Below are positions 56,686 to 64,000 of a stretch of 64,000 nt of DNA, piece by piece. How positions within the stretch are numbered: the stretch's first letter is position 1; each line of letters opens with the position of its first letter. Source of the stretch: Druceiella hillmani (lineage: Eukaryota; Arthropoda; Insecta; Lepidoptera; Hepialidae); contig JAYKKI010000061.1 of the NCBI GenBank assembly GCA_039881145.1, positions 8,442,001 to 8,506,000 of the forward strand. Direction: 5' to 3'. The notes under the pieces are model-generated. The model had not been told where the DNA came from. It made no database searches and saw only the letters and a list, made by a program, of their open reading frames with translations. Made by a program: the position numbers and the translations under genes.

Positions 56686-57315
56686 TGTAAGCTAATAGGG
56701 AACTTATTTTTAATTGAATTAAAAGATATTTTTTTATTAATTGTACATGTGTTTTTATTTTAAGTTTTATTGAGAATAGTAATAATTATTTGTAGCGAGA
56801 GTGACTGGATAAAAAATTTCTGGTTGACTTGACAAATAAGTCATATAGGAATAAGTTCCCTTAATATTTGTGTATTAGATGTCGCTGAATAGCAGTTACA
56901 CTAAACATTTTAAATCTCACTTACATATTCTATTTGATTTTTTCACATTTTGAAAGTTTACAACATTAAAAAAGGGTCCACTGTAGGATCATGTATTCAT
57001 CAAATCTTTGACCAGATTATAACTTTGTAATCATTAATTACAGACTAATGAAACTGAATGGAAAATCCTCATCCAAAACTAGAGAAAGTCAGAGAAGTTT
57101 TTTTTTATTCCAAGTATATAGCAAAACAAAAAATTGTGTTTCTCTATATACACTATCATTTACTTGTATCATGGAGAACACACTGCTGCCATTTTATCAT
57201 TTTAAAAAAGCAGTTTATTTACTTTTTTCTTATACTTGTTTAGACATACAAGTTTTTAATTATTTCTTTTGTAGGAAACCAAATAATCTACAATTTTATT
57301 AACAACTTTATTAAT

Positions 57316-57321
57316 AATAAA
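57316..57321 (+). terminator. WDR92: Candidate WDR92 polyadenylation signal
   Basis: AATAAA lies about 630 bases after the stop codon. A variant ATTAAA at 56718-56723, 33 bases after the stop, is the other option. Both hexamers are frequent in this AT-rich sequence, so neither is certain. Confidence 0.25.
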
Positions 57322-59262
57322 AATTTTGCAAACCGGAGAAGATAATCAGTGAAAAAACCTTTAAGACAGTTTTTAACACCTTAAATAATCAATTTTATAA
57401 AGAAAATAAATCAGTACTGATTTATTCATTAATTAGCATTTCAAGACGACAATGTTGACTTAATTATTTTTTAAGTTATCTCTATTTTTATGGACTGTAA
57501 AGTGCTTCAAAAGGAGAAAACCAAAGGTAAGTAATGCACATTTGTTGTAAAGTGTTATTTATAATTTTTTTTCAGTAATTTATTATTATAGTTTATTGGT
57601 GTGGAAAACAGTTTTTGAGATGCCAACCCTTCACAAATGACACCGTTTGATTGAACAAAAATTCTCTTTCAAATTACGTAATGGAAAATTTTCGTTAAAC
57701 TTTTCACTGCTAGCATATATATCTATGCTTTGTTAAATCGTAACCCACATGCATAGCGCATATATTTATGATCATAGTTTTTCCACTTAATTACATTGTA
57801 AGGGTTCGCTGACAAACCTTCTAAGAATTATAAATCAGTAACGAAAGTAACGCTATTGTTGTATTTGTAATGTCAATTTTCATAGAAAAACGTGTAAAAA
57901 TAATAAAAATGACGATGTAAATGTAAAAATTTTTCCGTCCTGTAAAAATTCCAAGACCTGACCACTATCATATTGCATGATATAAAAAATTATATTTATG
58001 GTTAGTCCGAGTTAAAGTTCACATTCATGATTGTTCTGCGTTATTTAAATCTTTCGGTTGGTGGCATAGGGGCGTGTGGTCAACTTATCACTAGACGTTG
58101 AAATGGTAATTTGAAACAAGTACTAGTTTCTTTGGATAAATTTATTTCACACTTTCTTAGCTTTCTACCCTTTTAATAAGTAAATTTACCTCGCCAAAAC
58201 AGACTTAAGCCAGATATGAAGTGAACCAACTTAAAGTAAAATTGCATCCGTTGTGCTTGCACCAAGTACTTACACCAATAACCCACGAACATATTATTGC
58301 AATAATGCATCGTAACACTTTGCAGGCGGAAAACGTAATCATGACACAATGCATGACATTTAATGCATTTTATTTTATTGTACTTTTTTTTGGTTTTACA
58401 TTTTGAAAAATCAAATCAAAAAAATTAGAACTACTGCTAAAATAGATATTCCAGTCCCAAGTGTCACAAAAGTATGGCTCATAAAGAATGTAGTGAAATC
58501 TAATACATTTGCAGTTTTTGTAAGATGGCTCTATGTAAAGAAGATTGCTTTGAACCTTATTACTTGTTAAAAGTAATTAACCTTTTATTTACAAAGTTAT
58601 GATCCTTTCAATCGATAACATTATCAAAGAAATTAACTGGATTTGCTTGCTCTACACTAAAAAATAATGAAAATCACACCTGCTTGAAAGTGTTAATCAA
58701 TCATTATTATTTATAAAGATTCTGTCACGTTCCCTTAAACTAAAATAAAATGCGACTCTACAGATTACATATTTATTAATAATAATTTGCACACAAATAT
58801 TTTTCAGACATTTATGTTACACTCAGCAAACTGTGTTCGCAGTTATCGCATCAGACATACGGCACATTACTTCCATTTGATTCCATTGTTATAATTTATA
58901 TATTTACATAATGTTTACCATACGAGTCACTTCAACAATAGTAAAACTAAGCAATAGCCCCCCCTCACACACCTTATCTATACGACTAAATGAAGCAGGT
59001 GAATCGCAAATGAAGCCACGACCATTAATCAAATCATGGTTCCGTATCGGTTACATGACAATTCAAATAAAATTTGGATCCTCGTAAATTTTTTACTTCA
59101 ATTTTTTTTAATGCATAAAATACAACCTTCCATTACACACTTCTGGAGATTAAACTTGAGTGCTTTAAATTTTGATTGAGAAAAAAAATGTATATGCACT
59201 AGGTGTGACAAGATGAGGAGTAAAATTTCTTAAAGATAAGACGACGTCAAATAATGTTTATT

Positions 59263-59304
59263 CACTTCATTGAATGCCAACACCAGTATGCATTCAATGA
59301 AGTG
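59263..59304. repeat. Perfect 15-base hairpin
   Basis: cacttcattgaatgc (59263-59277) and gcattcaatgaagtg (59290-59304) are exact reverse complements around a 12-base loop. Isolated in the right-end block; no function evident. Confidence 0.85.
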
Positions 59305-61569
59305 GATAATTTCGGAATTATTTCAGGTTGTTTATGACCATATAAATATTCTAAATGAACTCCAAATTTGTAAAAATATGAATGAACTTCACATACAAGC
59401 ATATGTTTAGGGAGTTTACAGGTCTCTAGACATCCCCTGGAGCTTATTGAACTTATTACTTTTCTTGATAAGCAATTCAATTGCTTTTCATAAAAAAATT
59501 ATTTTCTTTCAAGAAATTTGAAGAACTCAACAGGAAGTTCAGACTCTTGAGACCGTCCTGTACATATGCCTTTTCACATATCACACAATTTTATTACACA
59601 AAAGTGAAATGCTTTATAAATGCATTAAAAAAAAAGCTTCTTTTCAGAAAAATAATCAAATTCTGTCTGAATCATAAAAATTCTGCATTTCTCCCAAGTG
59701 CCGTCAAAACATTTTTATACTTATTAGCAGGACAGGCTTCTTTTATTTTATAATTAATATAATTTTATTTTAAATATTACCCTTTTCCTTTTATCATACA
59801 TGTGCATTTTTATATAATTTCAAATTGCTAGTATAAATGATACAAATGGATGTGACTAAATTTGCAACTCACTGGCACAAGTATATTAATTTTAACAACA
59901 TACAAGCCTTAGGATCTACAAACGCACATCAGTGACGTATCCACTGTGCCATATAATCAATCAAGTGATAAATAAAAAAATATGGATATAACACATAATT
60001 CGACTCATCCCTGTGGTACTTAGTGGATAAGTCACTGATTTGCTCGAACAGAACTTTTTATAAACGATAATTTAAATTAAGGTTAAATAAAGCTGTAGTA
60101 TAATTATGCTGTAGATAATATAAAAGAAGCCTCATATTATTAACTTAATGTGAAATTCAGTTTAGATTAATTTTATTTACAAACCTAATGTATTATCAGA
60201 CAGCTCTTGGCTACATAAGCTGAAAATCGAATCTGCAAAGATACACAATATATATATATATAAAAATGAATTCAATTCTCTCTTATACTAAAACGTTTAA
60301 AATTATAAAAACTTATCTTGTCCGTGGAGTCATTTTGATATGCAAAATTAATAAGCAGTGCACGCTTTACTGTTGTCAGTTCTTTACATATCTATAACTT
60401 ACGTTTCAATTGGGCACATAGTCACAATAAGTGCGGCAATGCGTTTATACGTCCATGGAAATCCTAGAGAATTTCACAGAGATTCCTGTTATCATGAAAC
60501 GTAACATGGAAGCTGGCTAACCTATTTCACAGCTACTTGCCAGGACATGGATGGTTTATATCAAATGTGTTTCGAACGCTACTATATTTGTAATCATAAC
60601 CTAATGATTAGTTAATTATAATTTCAGTACAAAATATTTTACTTTCGTATGACATTAGCAATAAAGAATGTATTTTAAGTTCTTTGATGGTTATTGATTT
60701 TAAATGATTTCCACGTATTGTAACAAATGTTTTAAAAAAACATTTGCTTCAATGCACAGATTGATTTCATGATTGTAGATTTGAGACAAAAATAATACTA
60801 ATGTCGATTCCAATCTCACTTTAGAAAATTTCAATAATTTTTTAGGTTTTAAAAACAATCTAAATCATTTTAAATGTTTGAGATTATAACAGATATTCAG
60901 ATGATTACACTACAACAAATTTACACACCTGACTGCAATGACGTATGTCGGAAAAGTATACAAAGCAATCACAAAATAAAATGAGTTACTTAAAACGTTT
61001 CACCTGCCATACAGACGTGACATCACGTCTTACATTTCAGTTATAATTAATGAAACATTTCCGGCAGAACGCACTCCCACAGTGTAAATTCAACACATAT
61101 ACCACACATTTCTTATGTATAATAAAAGCATACCGCCCACACGCCTCACTTTACATGCAATATATTATTTACACTATGTCAATCACTATATCAGTCACTA
61201 TTACTTTTCAACATTGGCAACATTTATACGATAACTGTCAAAATATGAATAACACAAATAAATATATTTTTTCGTTTTATATTTATTATCTATTCTATGC
61301 GATAAATCTTATTTAAATGTCTTAACTTTAATCAATGAAATACAAATTAAACGCTTATTCAAATAAAAATATATTCTATAATTTAGATTAGAAATATATG
61401 TTTTATTTCAATAAAAAAAGAGATCTAATATTAAAATGTATTCGACACCCACTACTAATTATAATATTATTCAAAGCAAAATGTAAAAAAATAAAATCGG
61501 TGATGACATCTGCACAATAAAACTCAAACAAAACGAGATAGTAAAACATTTACTTGCAATAATTAATTA

Positions 61570-61743
61570 TTAGTTGATAACACCGAAACCTGCAGCTGAA
61601 TTAATTTTTCTCTGATCGAAGGAAGCCAAATACATCTGACGGAAGCATATTAGCATCAAGTTCAAAATAATAGCATTTGCTGTTCCGTTTTTCACAACGG
61701 CAAGTACAAAAGGAAACATTGAATTGCCATTATTTGAAAAGGC
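61570..61743 (-). other. Weak candidate terminal exon on the minus strand
   Basis: A 57-codon minus-strand frame without a start codon follows an acceptor-like 'tttgatag' and reads AFSNNGNSMFPFVLAVVKNG, then TANAIILNLMLICFRQMYLA and ends GFGVIN-stop. Another frame in the same stretch is also open (...DANMLPSDVFGFLRSEKN-stop). GC is slightly raised. No family is recognised, and frames of this length occur by chance, so treat it as a lead only. Confidence 0.15.
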
Positions 61744-64000
61744 CTATCAAAGGTATACTTCATCTGCTAAAAATTAGAGACCATTTCCAATAAAGATATT
61801 ATTAAGAAAATTTGTAACCAAATAAATAAGCTGTTACGTTACAATGAAATTTAAAAATGAAAATATTCTCCTGACGGTATTTATTATTTACAAAAAATGT
61901 GCTCCAATGACTTTCTTTTTACTACTAGAGATCAGTCTTTTAAATTTTATCAACATTTTTAAATTCCCTTTTTTGAATACAATGGCAACTCAACCGACGC
62001 ACGCTCATTTTGGAACCTCGTGAGAGAAAACATCTCGAATATTTGTTCAGTGATAAAATAATTGAGATTTTTTCTCTTGACTAAACTAACTCTGTAAGTT
62101 GTATTGGCATTACATAAATATGGATTGTGCGGAGTCAGAATGTTACATATTCGGAAAGAGATGAACAATCAATATTTCCCAAGTACAACAACAATTAAAA
62201 ACAATTTGAGCTTGACACTAGGATGCTCCATCTATTTATAAAATAACTTACATATTAAACAGGACCAATTTCAGGGTTTTCATAAATTAATAATTCAATT
62301 TACATTTTTTATAGGCAATAAACACTCCGATCCGTAGGAGACAATACCGGCTACAGATCTCACACCAATTACAATTAAAAATATTTATTTTCCTCAGTAG
62401 TAAATATTTAATAAATTCATACTAAACGTAAGTACATCAAAGTTGCCAACAAATAACGGCCATTTTTAATAAGTGTATTATCCATATATACGACGGCAAT
62501 GCATTACAACTAAGATTAAAATTGCAGCTCGTTCTTATTTCTAATCCTATATTTGTACAAACGTCACAATTGATACCCGGATAGGACCTTACACTTCCTT
62601 TGAATTCCTACCAACTGTCAACTTTATCTAAGAACTATAAAAACATTTCTACTACCTCGCATCACATTTTAGTAAGCCCACATTCTATATCAACATGCTC
62701 GTATTGATTTATCCAATAGCCATTTTTATTTATTCACTTTCAATTTCAGTCAGCACCTCAATAGAAGTATAATTTCAAATTGTTTTAGTCGATCATCACT
62801 TACTTAGTACTTAACTATGCCATACGGAATACGACTTTTAAATAGTGCCAAGTAAACATTCAAAACTTAACTCTGCATATTAATAACAGCCGATGAAGCA
62901 TAGATACACGTTATAACCAAGCTGTAAAGACAGATTGATTACTTTGCTCAGGGATTGACTGTGAAATTCTTTTAAAACTGAAATATACACATCATAAATC
63001 TTATCTTTTCCATCAGTACTGAAAGATTTTTTCATGTCAATATTTTACAGATGTTATGATGACCATAGCTCGATAGAAACAATTAATTTAACTTTGCATT
63101 CTACCAGCTACAAAAAAATGAAAAGATGGAAATACTGAGCATTCAAACGCAATGAGGTACTTGCAAAAAAAATATTTCATGAATGTAGGTCATAGTTACA
63201 GATTAAGAATAATAATTAATGATTTTTAACAAATTGGGAAATAATAAATATTTGTATTCAATGATTGAATTCAAAAATAATACTGTGTTTTAAAATTCAC
63301 GGCTAAACATCGAAACAGAAATTTTCCACCAATCAGAATGCATGACTTTAAAATGCACATAATTATGGTTGGCTAACTTCAAGCAATTGTGTGAGCTAGT
63401 CAGTGCAATCCCATAAATTGAATTTCATAAATAATATTTATTTGTCACCGTGGATTGACATTTAATATATGTTAAAAATACGAAAGAGATAATTACAAAA
63501 AGAAATAACTATTTGTATTTGTATGAGGAATCATTATGTCATGGTATTTATATATCATGTGATATTAAACACTTTCTAAAAAATTATAAAATATCTCATC
63601 GATGATCGCATTAGAACTGACAGGTTAAAGAGAAACATTTCCCAATATCTCCTAATTATGATTTCCACGCTTTGTAATTTCAGACTACATTAACATATTA
63701 ATACACAAGTTCCTTACCTAAATCTTAGTTTGTACAGCTTTGTAATAACAAATTCACCCTTTTTTAGAGATTTGCATAAATTTCACATATTGTATAATAA
63801 TAGTACGTATTAAAAGAATACAATTTACGTAACTATTTTCATGTAATTTTGCTTCCATATTGCCACGTAAAATGTAATTTCAAATTCATAAAAATGTATA
63901 TTGTACAAATCGATTACAGTATGATTGTACTAATGCTGTTAATATTAGTACCGCATACAAGATGTTTCGAGCTTATTTTTTTAATGTTTTCGGGTATATA

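Larger units (their letters stand above)
58770..64000. other. Gene- and transposon-poor right end
   Basis: No transposase relic, no tandem array and no convincing exon were found in over 5 kb, unlike the rest of the window. Plus-strand tttatt words (minus-strand aataaa), for example near 58770, allow the guess that this is a long 3' UTR of a minus-strand gene lying to the right. The sequence does not prove it. Confidence 0.3.

Noticed and set aside
57048..57302. 84-codon frame downstream of WDR92
   Set aside because: It lies in the likely 3' UTR or intergenic sequence, with chance-like composition and no family match.

Overview
The window looks like a piece of an AT-rich insect nuclear genome, most likely a moth or butterfly. 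This rests on three things: genes split by spliceosomal GT-AG introns, a dense load of decayed DNA transposons (hAT, mariner, Tigger/pogo, Harbinger, a piggyBac-like end), and degenerate copies of a dispersed repeat with a 'cggaaccctt...gcgcgagtcctactcgc' end that I associate with lepidopteran genomes. The order is an inference; 'insect' is firmer.

Only two host protein-coding genes can be reconstructed, both on the + strand. (1) 16877-37004: a four-exon gene of the Fer3/FERD3L (nephew-of-atonal-3) bHLH transcription factor family. Its 154-residue protein is spread over 20 kb, with introns of 2.1, 10.5 and 7.1 kb. (2) 43539-56685: a six-exon gene for a WDR92 (Monad)-type WD40 protein. The spliced product is 357 residues and every exon junction keeps frame. 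WDR92 is a cytoplasmic assembly factor for ciliary dyneins that works with R2TP/prefoldin-like chaperones. A ciliary-gene X-box-like site lies about 130 bp upstream of its start codon.

Layout. 1-16.8 kb: gene-poor flank upstream of Fer3. It holds a psq-type pogo transposase remnant (0.9-1.2 kb), a MITE (5.3-5.7 kb), several CpG-rich unique blocks (5.0, 7.3 and 7.9-8.4 kb), an 89-bp foldback, an hAT remnant (10.0-10.7 kb), a 99-bp tandem array (10.9-11.3 kb) and a nearly complete 2.47-kb ZMYM1-like hAT element with recognisable ends (13.36-15.83 kb). 16.9-37 kb: Fer3. Its introns contain a Harbinger Myb/SANT remnant, a LINE fragment, two hAT pseudogenes on opposite strands, a second and longer copy of the MITE, and an (AT)n tract. 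37-43.5 kb: intergenic, with an internally deleted mariner just past the Fer3 3' end and a piggyBac-like terminus. 43.5-56.7 kb: WDR92, with a mariner pseudogene in intron 1 and a LINE trace and a Tigger-like element in intron 5. 57-64 kb: no gene or transposon recognised; possibly a long 3' UTR of a minus-strand gene beyond the window.

The two genes have no obvious shared pathway and appear simply to be neighbours. Nothing here amounts to a clearly new system. The items most worth checking are the X-box upstream of WDR92, the long perfect palindromes, the CpG-rich blocks upstream of Fer3 and the foldback at 7.04 kb. Everything was read by eye; no alignments or database searches were run.
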